The position numbers and the translations under genes are program-made. The notes beneath the pieces are model-generated. The model saw only the letters and a list, made by a program, of their open reading frames with translations. It had not been told where the DNA came from and searched no databases. 64,000 nt of DNA from an uncultured Kordiimonas sp. Its GTDB lineage: Bacteria > Pseudomonadota > Alphaproteobacteria > Sphingomonadales > Kordiimonadaceae. Where the stretch lies: the NCBI GenBank assembly GCA_947500295.1, contig CANMRM010000002.1:434001-498000 (forward strand). The letters run 5' to 3'. Shown piece by piece: positions 27,313 to 36,401 of the stretch (position 1 is the stretch's first letter; every line of letters begins with the position of its first letter).

Positions 27313-29048
27313 TACACATTCCTCTCTAATTCAGACTTGTATACTTCCTGATAGTGCGCCTTGATCGCCTTACGGTCGATCTTTCCGGACGCTATCACCG
27401 GCAGTTGCTCTTCGATAATCCACATTTTTGTGGGCAGCTTGTATTTGGCGAGGTGCTTGCCTGTTTCAGCCAGGATTGCCTCTTCGGTCAGGCTCGCATC
27501 ACTGCGGACAACAACCGACCCGACGATCTCTCCAAGAAGCTTGCATGGCAGTGCAAAGACCATCACGTCCTCGACACCGTCTATGGCATGCAGAACAGCC
27601 TCCACCTCAAGTGAGCTGATATTCTCGCCGCCACGGATAATGATATCCTTCAAACGGTCGACAATATAGATGTAGCCCTCTTCATCCTGATATCCAACAT
27701 CGCCTGAATGGAACCAGCCGTCCCTGAACGCACGCTCCGTGGCTTCCGGGTTGTTCCAGTAGTGCGGCACGTTCATCACCGACTTCATGCATATTTCGCC
27801 CCGCTCTCCCTGCGACACCGGGTCACCGTTACCGTCGCAAATCTTAATCTGCATCAACGGCGGTGTCGGCTTGCCAACACTTGATGGGCGCTCAATATAC
27901 TCGTCGCCAGACAACAACGCCGCCATCGCATTGGTTTCCGTCAGGCCGTAGCCGATCCCGGGTGAGGAGTTTGGCAATGCTTCCTTGATCAGCTTCACAT
28001 GCTCTGCGGGCCGTGCAGCACCGCCTCCGCCCATGTCGGCAAGTGTAGACATGTCGTATTTGCCTGTTTTGGCAAGCTGCGCCATTTCATAGCTCATGGT
28101 CGGCACACCGGTGAAGGTTGTAACACCTTCGGCCTCCACCAACCGGCAGGCGTCATCCGCGTCCCATTTGTGCATGATGATCAGTTTACGCCCGACAACA
28201 GCAGACACCATCATAACCGGCAATAACCCGGTGACATGGAAGAAGGGAACAGCAACCAGCATGACAGGTTGATAGTCTTCGTCGTCAGGAATCCGCCCCA
28301 TCATCTTGAGGCACAAGGCAATGACGATCCAGTTGAAAAGCACACTGATAACCGCGCGGTGTGTTGAAGGAGCACCCTTTGGAAAGCCTGTCGATCCTGA
28401 CGTATAGAGCATCATGGCGAAATCATCGGTGTCGATATCGACCGAAGGCCAGACCATGGGTTGTTTTCCGTCGATTACATCGTCCAGCGCGGCGCAGCGG
28501 TCATGCGCCTCGAATGCATCCCGGGCAACGATAACCTTAAGGTCCAGCTCGTCCGCCACCGGCATCATACAGGCCCCGCGCGGCGCATCAGTGATCGCAA
28601 CTCTTGCGTCGCAATTCTTGAGAGCCCACGCGAGCTCTTCCTCTTTCCACCAGGCGTTCATCAGCACAGCAATGCCGCCAGCGGCCACAATCGCCATGTA
28701 GGCAATGGGCCACTCGGGGTAATTGCGCATGGCAAGCGCAACTCTGTCGCCCTTCTTCACACTGTAATCATCAACCAGCGCCTGCGAGAGCTGACTGGCC
28801 TTGGCAAGTGTTTGGGCAAATGTATAGCGCTCACCCTGGTAAACCATGTACTCCTTGTCCGCATGGGCCAGGAACAGCATGAATACGTCTTTGAGCGTAG
28901 CAGGCTGATTGGCAAAAACCGTATGCTCCATGCCCCCAACCATTTCGATTTTGGTGGCGAACGGCATATTTGGCGCCGTAAGCATACCGATCAGTTCATC
29001 AATCGGTGTACTTGGGTCAGCCTTTGGCAGGTCCAAACTATCAAACAT
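27312..29048 (-). CDS. Acyl-CoA synthetase (class I adenylate-forming)
   Basis: The 578-residue ligase activates a carboxylic acid to its CoA ester. It has the AMP-binding motif YTSGSTGFPKGAPSTH, GIGYGLTETNAM, the hinge WFHSGDVGYQDEEGYIYIVDRLKD and the catalytic lysine in IASGKIDRKAIK. Substrate range cannot be read from sequence. It is the third gene of the five-gene operon between a putative heteromeric ACAD pair and an ACAD11-like protein. It is thus the obvious entry enzyme for this pathway, comparable to LvaE in levulinate catabolism (inference). Confidence 0.92.
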   Translation of the reverse strand: MFDSLDLPKADPSTPIDELIGMLTAPNMPFATKIEMVGGMEHTVFANQPATLKDVFMLFLAHADKEYMVYQGERYTFAQTLAKASQLSQALVDDYSVKKGDRVALAMRNYPEWPIAYMAIVAAGGIAVLMNAWWKEEELAWALKNCDARVAITDAPRGACMMPVADELDLKVIVARDAFEAHDRCAALDDVIDGKQPMVWPSVDIDTDDFAMMLYTSGSTGFPKGAPSTHRAVISVLFNWIVIALCLKMMGRIPDDEDYQPVMLVAVPFFHVTGLLPVMMVSAVVGRKLIIMHKWDADDACRLVEAEGVTTFTGVPTMSYEMAQLAKTGKYDMSTLADMGGGGAARPAEHVKLIKEALPNSSPGIGYGLTETNAMAALLSGDEYIERPSSVGKPTPPLMQIKICDGNGDPVSQGERGEICMKSVMNVPHYWNNPEATERAFRDGWFHSGDVGYQDEEGYIYIVDRLKDIIIRGGENISSLEVEAVLHAIDGVEDVMVFALPCKLLGEIVGSVVVRSDASLTEEAILAETGKHLAKYKLPTKMWIIEEQLPVIASGKIDRKAIKAHYQEVYKSELERNV

Positions 29049-29083
29049 TGTTTCTCCCCAAACAAATAAGTGATGGTGGCGCG

Positions 29084-30220
29084 TCAGTAGCTCGAACAGG
29101 CAGCGAACCGGTCCGCATGAAAATTGAAGTCACCAAACAGAGACTGGAGGATACGCGCACGCTTGATGAAGAAACCTATTTCAAATTCATCAGTCATACC
29201 AATGCCGCCATGCATCTGGATGGCTTCGTTGGTTGCGAGTTCCGCAGTTTTGCAGGCTTTGGCTTTGGCAAGACTGGCAAACCAACGTACATCGCCGCCT
29301 GCGTCAGCCATCTGCATGGCCTTGAGAACCGCCGAGCGCGTTACCTCAATCTCGCTGAAGAGATGGGATGCACGGTGCTGCAGTCCCTGAAATGACCCGA
29401 TCACCACACCAAACTGCTTGCGTTCGCGCAAATATTCCACGGTGCGATCAAGACACTCCTGTGCCACGCCCAGAAGCTCCGCAGCAACAATGATGCGTGC
29501 ACGGTCCAGCGCTGGCTCTACGGCTTCAAAGGCACCATTCAGGGGCCCCACCAGAGCATCCGCGCCAACCTTGACACCTTCAAATGTCAATTTTGCCCAA
29601 TTACGGCTATCCGTCATAATTGTCCGGTCAACGATCAAGCCAGAGGCGCCTTTGTCCACCAGAAACACACTCAGTCCATCGGTGTCACCCACCGCACCCG
29701 ATGTGCGCGCCAAAACCAGATAGCTATCAGCAACATGACCATCACAAACGAAGGTCTTCAAGCCCGAGAGCACATAGCCGTCTCCATCGGCAGTTGCTTT
29801 CAGGCCAGTATTTTCAGGCCTGTGATGGGCGCTTTCGTCAATAGCGAGCGTCACGATTTTCTCGCCTGCCGCTATAGCCGGTAGCAAGGCTGTCTTTTGG
29901 GCATCAGACGCCGCTGCTTTAATGACAGATGCGCTTACGACAGCACTCGCAAGATAGGGTGAAGCAGACAAGGTGCGCCCCATCGCCTCAGCGACAATAC
30001 CGGCACCCATAACGCCAAAATCGGTTCCACCGTTGTCTTCATCAACGAGCAAGCCGGCAAATCCCATCTCAGCCATTTCAGCCCAAAGCTCGGTCGAAAA
30101 ACCATCTTCGCTGCGGTTGTCCCGGAGCTCACGCAGTTGGCTCACCGGCGCTTTTTCAGCAAAAAAGCCGTCCGCTGACTCTTTGAGGAGTTGCTGCTCT
30201 TCATTTAAAATCAATGCCAT
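29084..30220 (-). CDS. Acyl-CoA dehydrogenase-family protein, probable non-catalytic beta subunit
   Basis: The 378-residue protein has the ACAD fold: AELLGVAQECLDRTVEYLRERKQFG and IQMHGGIGMTDEFEIGFFIKRA are present. The catalytic glutamate is missing at both known positions: the usual YEGT near the end is LFGDFNF, and helix G reads ALDRARI. Together with the catalytic-looking ACAD 14 bp upstream (30234), this fits the heterotetrameric ACADs of steroid side-chain catabolism, in which one subunit is inactive. The product would bind FAD and structurally complete the active enzyme. Alternatively it may have an unusual base. Confidence 0.85.
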   Translation of the reverse strand: MALILNEEQQLLKESADGFFAEKAPVSQLRELRDNRSEDGFSTELWAEMAEMGFAGLLVDEDNGGTDFGVMGAGIVAEAMGRTLSASPYLASAVVSASVIKAAASDAQKTALLPAIAAGEKIVTLAIDESAHHRPENTGLKATADGDGYVLSGLKTFVCDGHVADSYLVLARTSGAVGDTDGLSVFLVDKGASGLIVDRTIMTDSRNWAKLTFEGVKVGADALVGPLNGAFEAVEPALDRARIIVAAELLGVAQECLDRTVEYLRERKQFGVVIGSFQGLQHRASHLFSEIEVTRSAVLKAMQMADAGGDVRWFASLAKAKACKTAELATNEAIQMHGGIGMTDEFEIGFFIKRARILQSLFGDFNFHADRFAACSSY

Positions 30221-30233
30221 GACTCGAAACTCC

Positions 30234-31406
30234 TCAGGCTGGCAGGTCTAGAATACGTTTTGATATGATGTTCAACTGCACTTCGGACGTGCCTCCCTCA
30301 ATCGAGTTGGCTTTTGTCCGCAACCAACTGCGCGCGATGTCGCCATTGTTGGAGTACTGGCCTTCCCATTCGAGACCGTCTGAACCGTTCACTTTAACAA
30401 TCAACTCATGCCGCTGTTTGTTGAGTTCTGTGCCGTAGTATTTGAGCATGGATGAAAATGCACCCATGTCACCGCCTGCTTTTGCCTCATCCTTGGCGCG
30501 CTCGAGCGTAAAGACAAAGGAGGCGGCGTCAATTTCATGCTCTGCAACCTGATGCCGGAGCATTGCTTCCGGCAATTTGCCATCCGCGTCCTCGCCAAGT
30601 TTGTCTTTCGCCAGCATATTCAGCGGCGTCGGCATGCCCATGTCGCTGATGCCTGTACGCTCGTGCGTCAACAGATACTTGGCAATTGTCCAGCCTTTGT
30701 TTTCTTCACCAACCAGGTTCGATTTCAGGACTTTCACATCATCGAAAAAGGTCTCGCAGAAAGGCGATGAGCCGGAAATCAGCATGATTGGCTTCGTCGA
30801 AACACCTTCGCTTGCCATATCAAAAAGCACGAAACTGATGCCATGATGCTTGGTGCCTGTATTGTCGGTGCGAACCAGGCAGAAAATCCAGTCAGCCTGG
30901 TCGGCGTATGACGTCCAGACCTTCTGGCCGTTGACGATCCAGTGGTCGCCCCTGTCTTCTGCCTTGGTCGCCAGAGACGCAAGGTCAGAACCTGCATTTG
31001 GCTCGGAATAGCCCTGGCACCAGCGAATTTCACCGCGGGCGATCTTCGGCAAGTGTTCAAGTTTCTGCTCGTGGGTGCCAAATTTCAGCAAAGCCGGGCC
31101 AAGCATCCAGATACCAAATGACGTCAGCGGAGAGCGCGCTTTGATCCGGCGCATTTCAGAGGCGAGGATTTTTACTTCCTCTTTGTTGAGGCCACCGCCA
31201 CCATACTCTTTTGGCCATGCAGGCACGGTCCAGCCACGCGCCGCCATGCGCTCCATCCAGATTTTTTGGTCTTCTGAAATGAATTTGAAATTGCGCCCAC
31301 CCCAGCACATATCGTTGTCGCTGCGCGCAGGTGTCCGCATTGAGGCCGGGCAATTTTCCTCCAGCCAGGTTCTGGTTTCGTTACGGAAAGCTTCCAGATC
31401 CGTCAT
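30234..31406 (-). CDS. Acyl-CoA dehydrogenase, probable catalytic alpha subunit
   Basis: The 390-residue flavoenzyme has the substrate loop CQGYSEPNAGSDLASLATKAE, NGQKVWTSYADQADWIFCLVR and C-terminal IEGGTSEVQLNIISKRIL with E370. A glutamate in helix G (LTHERTGIS) is also present. These features are usual in ACADs that act on bulky or branched acyl-CoAs, including the FadE26/ChsE4 type. I chose the ATG at 31404-31406, preceded by GGGAGAGAGTA; the longer frame to 31484 has no signal. It is first in the five-gene operon and its partner is the gene 14 bp downstream. Confidence 0.9.
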   Translation of the reverse strand: MTDLEAFRNETRTWLEENCPASMRTPARSDNDMCWGGRNFKFISEDQKIWMERMAARGWTVPAWPKEYGGGGLNKEEVKILASEMRRIKARSPLTSFGIWMLGPALLKFGTHEQKLEHLPKIARGEIRWCQGYSEPNAGSDLASLATKAEDRGDHWIVNGQKVWTSYADQADWIFCLVRTDNTGTKHHGISFVLFDMASEGVSTKPIMLISGSSPFCETFFDDVKVLKSNLVGEENKGWTIAKYLLTHERTGISDMGMPTPLNMLAKDKLGEDADGKLPEAMLRHQVAEHEIDAASFVFTLERAKDEAKAGGDMGAFSSMLKYYGTELNKQRHELIVKVNGSDGLEWEGQYSNNGDIARSWLRTKANSIEGGTSEVQLNIISKRILDLPA

Positions 31407-31618
31407 TACTCTCTCCCACTCTTGACAATCCATTCCCATTCGAATGGTGGTCATACAGAAATTTGTTCTGTTCCAGAGTGACATCGGTCATAGACGCCCT
31501 AAGTCAAGCTCAATACAAATTTTTAAGCGTTTGATGCCGGAAACGGCGCAAACTTTCGCATTTTTGATGAATTTCTTGCCGTTTTTTAACGGCTAACTGC
31601 CGAGGAACTGCGGGTTTT

Positions 31619-33031
31619 ATGGACCGACTTTCATATAAACGAGTCTGGCAGCTCGCCGGCCCCAATATTGCCAGCAACATTCTGATGGTATCGATTTCTT
31701 TCGCCCACCTCTGGATTATTGCTCCGTTCGGTCCGGAAGCCAGCGCTGCTGTGGTTACGGGCGGACGCATTCACTTCCTCCTGATGGCGGCCTCGATGGC
31801 GCTTTCAGTAGCCACCACCGCTGTTGTAGCCCGCGCATGGGGCGCTGAAGACCGGCAAGAGGCCTCGGAGGCGACCACGAGCTCGCTAACGCTTGCCGTC
31901 CTGATATCACTTCTGCTCGGCATCCTGACTTATGTGCTGGCGGACTGGACCGTCGGACTGTTTAACCTGGATGCTGTTTCCAGCAAGCTGGCTGTTGAGT
32001 ATGTGCGCCCGGCAGCCATTCTCAATATTGTGTTTTCACTCGCCTTGACGATTGCAACGGCTTTCCGCGCCATCGGCGATGTGGTTCGCCCGCTGCGGTT
32101 CAGCGCCTTCGCAACAATTTTCGGAACGATTGGTTCCTATGTTTTGGTGCATGGCAGTTTTGGATTGCCTGAAATGGGCATAAGCGGCATCCCATGGGGA
32201 ACCGCATTCGGTCAACTGTTTGTGGTAAGCTGGTTTCTTCTACGATGGATTTTCAGAGCCTACCCCCTCTTCCCGACAACACATGCCGTGTTTGATACCA
32301 ACCGCCTGCACCAACTTGCCCGCATCGGCACACCGGCAGCGCTGGAACAGGTGATTATTCAAACGAGTTTTGTCCTGTTCATGATTCTGGTGGCGGGGTT
32401 CGGCACGGCGGCCTTTGCCGCTTACGGCATTGGAATCACCATTCTCAGTATCTGCATTGTCGTAGGCATGGGTTTTGGCGCCGCAAGCGCCACCCTGTCC
32501 GGCATGCACCTTGGTGCTCGTGACCCAGAGGCTGCACGCGCAAACGGCTGGCTTGCGATGAAAATGGCTATTGCCATTATGAGCGTGATGGCGGGGTTGG
32601 CTTTTCTGTTCAAGGCGGAGCTTGCCGCGCTGCTTTCCATCGACCCGGAAGTAAGGGCTCACACGGAATATTTCATCGTCATTTTGGCGATCATCCAACC
32701 GTTGATGGCCATAGAATTTGCAATCGGCAGTGCGCTAAGGGGCGGCGGGGAAACCCGCTATCCGTTGCTTGTTACATTTGCCGGCATCATTGTGGGTCGT
32801 TTCAGCTTCGGTTTTCTTGTTCTGGCGTTCGATGGCCCGGTTGAAGCCATGTATGCGGTCATCATCGCCGACTACATGGTTAAGGCAGTGCTGCTTATCC
32901 TGCGTTTCCGATCAGATGGCTGGATCAGGGATGCTGAAGATCATGCGCCGCTTGCCGTACAGTCTGTCGCCGGGATAGCTCGCGCACCAGTGCGCAACTA
33001 TTTTTCCCGCAACCGCAAAAAGAACCGCTAA
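31619..33031 (+). CDS. MATE-family efflux transporter
   Basis: The 470-residue integral membrane protein has about 12 hydrophobic segments in two MATE repeats (first ending near residue 235). Features are the N-terminal RVWQLAGPNIASNILMVSISFAHLWI, the loop FRAIGDVVRPLR and the second half starting LARIGTPAALEQVIIQTSF, plus GSALRGGGETRYPLLVT. MATE proteins export drugs or metabolites by Na+ or H+ antiport. It lies between the divergent ACAD operon and the convergent isomerase gene and may remove a toxic pathway intermediate (inference). The C terminus ends in a basic SRNRKKNR. Confidence 0.9.
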   Translation: MDRLSYKRVWQLAGPNIASNILMVSISFAHLWIIAPFGPEASAAVVTGGRIHFLLMAASMALSVATTAVVARAWGAEDRQEASEATTSSLTLAVLISLLLGILTYVLADWTVGLFNLDAVSSKLAVEYVRPAAILNIVFSLALTIATAFRAIGDVVRPLRFSAFATIFGTIGSYVLVHGSFGLPEMGISGIPWGTAFGQLFVVSWFLLRWIFRAYPLFPTTHAVFDTNRLHQLARIGTPAALEQVIIQTSFVLFMILVAGFGTAAFAAYGIGITILSICIVVGMGFGAASATLSGMHLGARDPEAARANGWLAMKMAIAIMSVMAGLAFLFKAELAALLSIDPEVRAHTEYFIVILAIIQPLMAIEFAIGSALRGGGETRYPLLVTFAGIIVGRFSFGFLVLAFDGPVEAMYAVIIADYMVKAVLLILRFRSDGWIRDAEDHAPLAVQSVAGIARAPVRNYFSRNRKKNR

Positions 33032-33041
33032 CCTGTCCGAT

Positions 33042-33105
33042 TTAGTTACTCAGGGCATTAGTTACTCAGAGCATTAGTTACTCAGAGCATTAGTTACTCA
33101 GGGCA
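33042..33105. repeat. Four tandem copies of a 16-bp unit at the isomerase gene 3' end
   Basis: The unit TTAGTTACTCAGRGCA occurs four times head to tail: 33042-33057, 33058-33073, 33074-33089 and 33090-33105. Copies 1 and 4 read GGG, while 2 and 3 read GAG at one position. The last copy contains the stop codon and final codons (Ala-Leu-Ser-Asn-stop) of the minus-strand isomerase gene, so the array is a tandem expansion of that gene's end into the convergent intergenic space with the MATE gene. The stop codon is in the first copy read on the minus strand, so the protein is not changed. Confidence 0.9.
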
Positions 33106-33677
33106 AAATCTATTGCATCAGCAGCCCTGTCGCCGCCCCAGAACACCTCGGAACCAACGACGAAATTGGGCGCGCCAAAAATCCCCAATGATCTTGCCCT
33201 GTCCGTTGCCGCATCAAGTGCCTGCGCAGCGCTTTCTGTCGCCGCTCGCCTCAATACCCTTTCTGGATCCTGCCCTATGTCCAGAAGGCTTTGGGTGGTG
33301 TTTTTGCTGCTGCCGGCGACAATTCCCGCCACGAACCAATGGTGATACACTCTCAGTGCAAAATCCCGGCACCACCCTTCCTGTGCCGCAAGAGCAGCCA
33401 TCTGATTGGTCAAAACAAACTCTTCTATCGGGTACTGAACCGGGAACTTTGCTGCAACGCCAAACTTGCGTGCCCTGCGTTCGATGTCCCGCCACATATA
33501 GGCCATCTTCTTTTCATTGTTGAGAAAAGGGTTACCAGCCTGCTCTATCATGAGTTTTCTCACATTGAAGGGGCGCATCACAAAATGAACGCCATGTTCC
33601 TTTTCAAGAGCAGACAGTTGCGACAAGGCAAGGTAGCTGTATGTGCTGCCGATCGAGAACCAGAACTCAATTTCCAT
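33090..33677 (-). CDS. 2-hydroxychromene-2-carboxylate isomerase / DsbA-like protein
   Basis: The 195-residue protein has the thioredoxin-like kappa-GST fold: it begins MEIEFWFSIGSTYSYLALSQL, where the S-x-Y-S-Y-L active-site loop replaces the Cys pair of DsbA, then RPFNVRKLMIEQAGNPFLNN, and ends GIFGAPNFVVGSEVFWGGDR. Relatives isomerise 2-hydroxychromene-2-carboxylate with glutathione in naphthalene degradation, and many similar genes act on other aromatic or unsaturated compounds. I chose the ATG at 33675-33677 (AAAGGA upstream). Its last codons are in a four-copy tandem repeat. Confidence 0.85.
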   Translation of the reverse strand: MEIEFWFSIGSTYSYLALSQLSALEKEHGVHFVMRPFNVRKLMIEQAGNPFLNNEKKMAYMWRDIERRARKFGVAAKFPVQYPIEEFVLTNQMAALAAQEGWCRDFALRVYHHWFVAGIVAGSSKNTTQSLLDIGQDPERVLRRAATESAAQALDAATDRARSLGIFGAPNFVVGSEVFWGGDRAADAIDFALSN

Positions 33678-33811
33678 CACGCTGCATTCCTTTGGAGACA
33701 TCGTCAAAATATCGATAACATGCCTTGGACCCTACGCACATTCGATCTAGGTTAACATCATAACAGGTTGATGACCGTTCAATACCCAAATTTGCTACAG
33801 GAGAGGCAACG

Positions 33812-34591
33812 ATGAGCAAGCCAGGCGTTCTTGATATCCCGTCTGTTAAAGACCAGGTAAGCGAAGAGGAATGGGACGCGCGTGTCAATCTTGCAGCCGC
33901 GTATCGCATGTGTGCTCACTATGGTTGGGATGACCTGATCTACACGCACATCTCGGCTCGTGTACCGAACACTGAACATCATTTTCTGATTAATCCCCTG
34001 GGTCTGATGTTCGAAGAGATGACGGCGTCGAGCCTGATAAAGGTGGACCTGAACGGCAAAGCCCTGATGGAAACGCCTTATATCCCCAATGCAGCGGGTT
34101 TTGTCATCCACAGCGCGATCCATGAAGCTCGTGAAGATGCCGGGTGCGTTCTGCACTTGCACACGGATTACGGCATTGCCGTTTCGAATTTGGCGGGCGG
34201 ACTGGAACCGCTTGCGCAAAGCTCAATCCCGGCTTGGGCGCAGGTCGCCTACCATGATTATGAAGGCTTTGCTGTAAACGATGGAGAAAAAGAGCGGCTT
34301 GTTGCCGATATGGGCAACAAAAGTGCTCTCATTCTGAGGAACCACGGCACTTTGACGGTAGGCCCCACCGTAGCGCAAGCGTTCGAGGGGATGTTCTTCC
34401 TCGAAAAAGCCTGTAAAATTCAGGTTCTTACCCGGGCGACCGGCATGCCACTTCATGACCCAAGCCAGGAGTCGATCGACAATGCACTGAGGGACCTGCG
34501 TGTAGTTGCAGGGGCCGGTGGTGCCGACAATTTTGTATGGCCCGCGATCCTGCGCAAGCTGGACCGTATGGACCCAAGCTTCAGGGACTAG
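33812..34591 (+). CDS. Class II aldolase/adducin-family protein
   Basis: The 259-residue protein has the class II aldolase domain: metal ligands H115 and H117 (VLHLHTDYG) and H178 (ILRNHGTL), and an acidic pair at E68-E69 (MFEEMTAS). The N terminus ARVNLAAAYRMCAHYGWDDLIYTHISARVP is typical of the group close to L-fuculose-phosphate aldolase and decarboxylase-like enzymes. A retro-aldol or decarboxylation step on a hydroxy- or keto-acid is plausible, but no sugar-phosphate genes are near. The gene is 4 bp upstream of the TesB start and is preceded by AGGAGAGG, a strong RBS. Confidence 0.85.
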   Translation: MSKPGVLDIPSVKDQVSEEEWDARVNLAAAYRMCAHYGWDDLIYTHISARVPNTEHHFLINPLGLMFEEMTASSLIKVDLNGKALMETPYIPNAAGFVIHSAIHEAREDAGCVLHLHTDYGIAVSNLAGGLEPLAQSSIPAWAQVAYHDYEGFAVNDGEKERLVADMGNKSALILRNHGTLTVGPTVAQAFEGMFFLEKACKIQVLTRATGMPLHDPSQESIDNALRDLRVVAGAGGADNFVWPAILRKLDRMDPSFRD

Positions 34592-34595
34592 ACAT

Positions 34596-35483
34596 ATGTC
34601 TTCAGTAGCAGCCGTTATCGACCGTCTTGCGGTCGAGCAGCTTGATCGCCTTCTTTTCCGGGGGTTACCCAATGACTGGCCAAACAAACATGTGTTTGGC
34701 GGCCATGTGGTTGCCCAGGCCATGGAAGCCGCAGAGAAAACAGTGGATGCACGCTACAGCCTGCATTCACTGCATGGTTATTTCTTACGTCCCGGCATTG
34801 CGGACCAGCCGATTATCTATGACGTTGACCCGATACGGGATGGCCGCAGCTTCGTGACCCGCAGGGTAGTCGCGATCCAAAACGGTGAAGCCATCTTCAC
34901 ACTTGCGGCTTCATTCCATGTTGGAGAGGAAGGGGTGTCTCACCAGATTGACATGCCGGACGTTCCGCAGCCCGAAGAACTGGACGATGATGAAGCCTAT
35001 TATGAAAAAGTGCTGCGCGCCTTTAACGCCGGGCAGAAAAAACGCGCCTACCTGCCGTTTGAGACACGCGCTATCGACCGAATGGACCTTGAGGACATCA
35101 AACCGAAAGATCCGGTAACAGGATATTGGCTCAAGTTGAAAGAGCCAATCGGTGATGACCAGGCCTTGCACAGGCGCCTGCTCGCATACATTTCGGATTT
35201 TGCGTTCCTGTCCTCTAATTTGCGACCCCACGCCATGATCCCGCGCGACTCGCGCCTGAAAACAGTTGCAAGCCTGGATCACGCCATGTGGTTTCACCGC
35301 GACAGTTTCCGCGCTGACGACTGGATTTTTTATCGTACCGAGGGTTACTGGTCCGGCAAAGGACGCGGCCTCGCAAGAGGTGCCCTATATTCACGCGATG
35401 GTCGCTTGCTGGCCTCAACGGCGCAGGAAAGCCTGCTTCGCATGAAAAAGGACCAGGAAAGCACGAAGAGCGGCTCTGAGTAG
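34596..35483 (+). CDS. tesB: Acyl-CoA thioesterase II
   Basis: The 295-residue double-hotdog enzyme hydrolyses acyl-CoAs to acids and free CoA. Motifs are HVFGGHVVAQAM at the N-terminal hotdog, SLHGYFLRPG, SLDHAMWFHRDSFRADDW in the second hotdog, and ASTAQESLLR. I chose the ATG at 34596, after the stop of the class II aldolase by 4 bp, because the upstream frame (34506) lies inside that gene. Likely role: releasing CoA from stalled or terminal acyl-CoAs of the surrounding catabolic genes. Confidence 0.92.
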   Translation: MSSVAAVIDRLAVEQLDRLLFRGLPNDWPNKHVFGGHVVAQAMEAAEKTVDARYSLHSLHGYFLRPGIADQPIIYDVDPIRDGRSFVTRRVVAIQNGEAIFTLAASFHVGEEGVSHQIDMPDVPQPEELDDDEAYYEKVLRAFNAGQKKRAYLPFETRAIDRMDLEDIKPKDPVTGYWLKLKEPIGDDQALHRRLLAYISDFAFLSSNLRPHAMIPRDSRLKTVASLDHAMWFHRDSFRADDWIFYRTEGYWSGKGRGLARGALYSRDGRLLASTAQESLLRMKKDQESTKSGSE

Positions 35484-35488
35484 GCCGC

Positions 35489-36235
35489 TCACGCTGATAC
35501 TTTCACCTTGATCGGCACGGAGGCATCCTCAAGCTGTTTTGCCGACAGCTTGCGCCGCCAAACCACATAGCGCACTTCAACACCGCTCATGATGTTCCGC
35601 CGCAAACCGGACCCTGACTTGACGATACCGAGGGTTTCCATTGCCATTTTCTTTTTTTCCAGGTCTGGCTCCCAGTCATCGAGGGCAAGGTAGCTGTTGC
35701 GGATTTGCTGTGAGGTACGTTCGCTCACATCATAATTGCCCGATAAATTGAAATACTTGGACAACTGGTTCTGTTTACCGGGCAATTTATTGGATATTTG
35801 TGAATACACAAAATATCCGCCGGGGCGAATCATGCGCTGAACATTCTCCGTCCATTCCTGATTTTCACGAAATGCTCGCAGGTCATCCATGCAAAAGAGT
35901 GCATGAAACCGCATTTTTCCGCGCATAATCGGGTCATTCAGATGCTTAACGGGATAAAGGCGCACAGCGCTGTTCTTCTTGAACATTGCTTCAAGGTGCA
36001 CAAAACACTCTTCACGGCCTTCATACGCATCGACGATGTAACCGCGATTGGACAGGTTTTTGACCAGTCTGCCACCACCCGGTCCAACCACACCAACATG
36101 TGCGCGCTCAGGAAGGTCGGAGAACATTGCCATGGTGTCGATGACATCCAGGCTAAGGGGTCGTTCGCAGTAGTCTACATTCTGGCCATTGAACATCAAA
36201 TCCATGGCCAAAGAAAAAGCCAAGCGTTCGGTCAT
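35489..36235 (-). CDS. SAM-dependent methyltransferase-like protein of unknown function
   Basis: The 248-residue soluble protein has a glycine-rich motif I (VGVVGPGGGRLVKNLSNRG), an acidic end of strand 2 (DAYEGREECFVHLE), FHALFCMDDLRAF and a post-motif RMIRPGGYFVYSQISN: the order of a class I SAM methyltransferase. Motif I GPGGG departs from the usual GxGxG, so SAM binding is likely but unproved. The substrate is unknown. The C terminus (VKVKVSA) is basic and short. It is convergent with tesB with 5 bp between stops. Confidence 0.65.
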   Translation of the reverse strand: MTERLAFSLAMDLMFNGQNVDYCERPLSLDVIDTMAMFSDLPERAHVGVVGPGGGRLVKNLSNRGYIVDAYEGREECFVHLEAMFKKNSAVRLYPVKHLNDPIMRGKMRFHALFCMDDLRAFRENQEWTENVQRMIRPGGYFVYSQISNKLPGKQNQLSKYFNLSGNYDVSERTSQQIRNSYLALDDWEPDLEKKKMAMETLGIVKSGSGLRRNIMSGVEVRYVVWRRKLSAKQLEDASVPIKVKVSA

Positions 36236-36401
36236 AAGAGTTGCACTCCCTCACTGGTTACCGGGTCACCCCTTCAGTGTGGATATTGCGCCCCTTTCCC
36301 CGAGCGGATACCACGAATTTTTGTTACGCCATCGGCCTTGGCGTTGCCAGTCACATTCCTATAACATGGCCGTTAACCGACACCTAACGAATGCACGCAA
36401 A

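Noticed and set aside
31578-31593. Hairpin GCCGTT-TTTT-AACGGC upstream of the MATE gene
   Set aside because: Short stem in a T-rich promoter region; may be chance and too weak to name as an operator or terminator.
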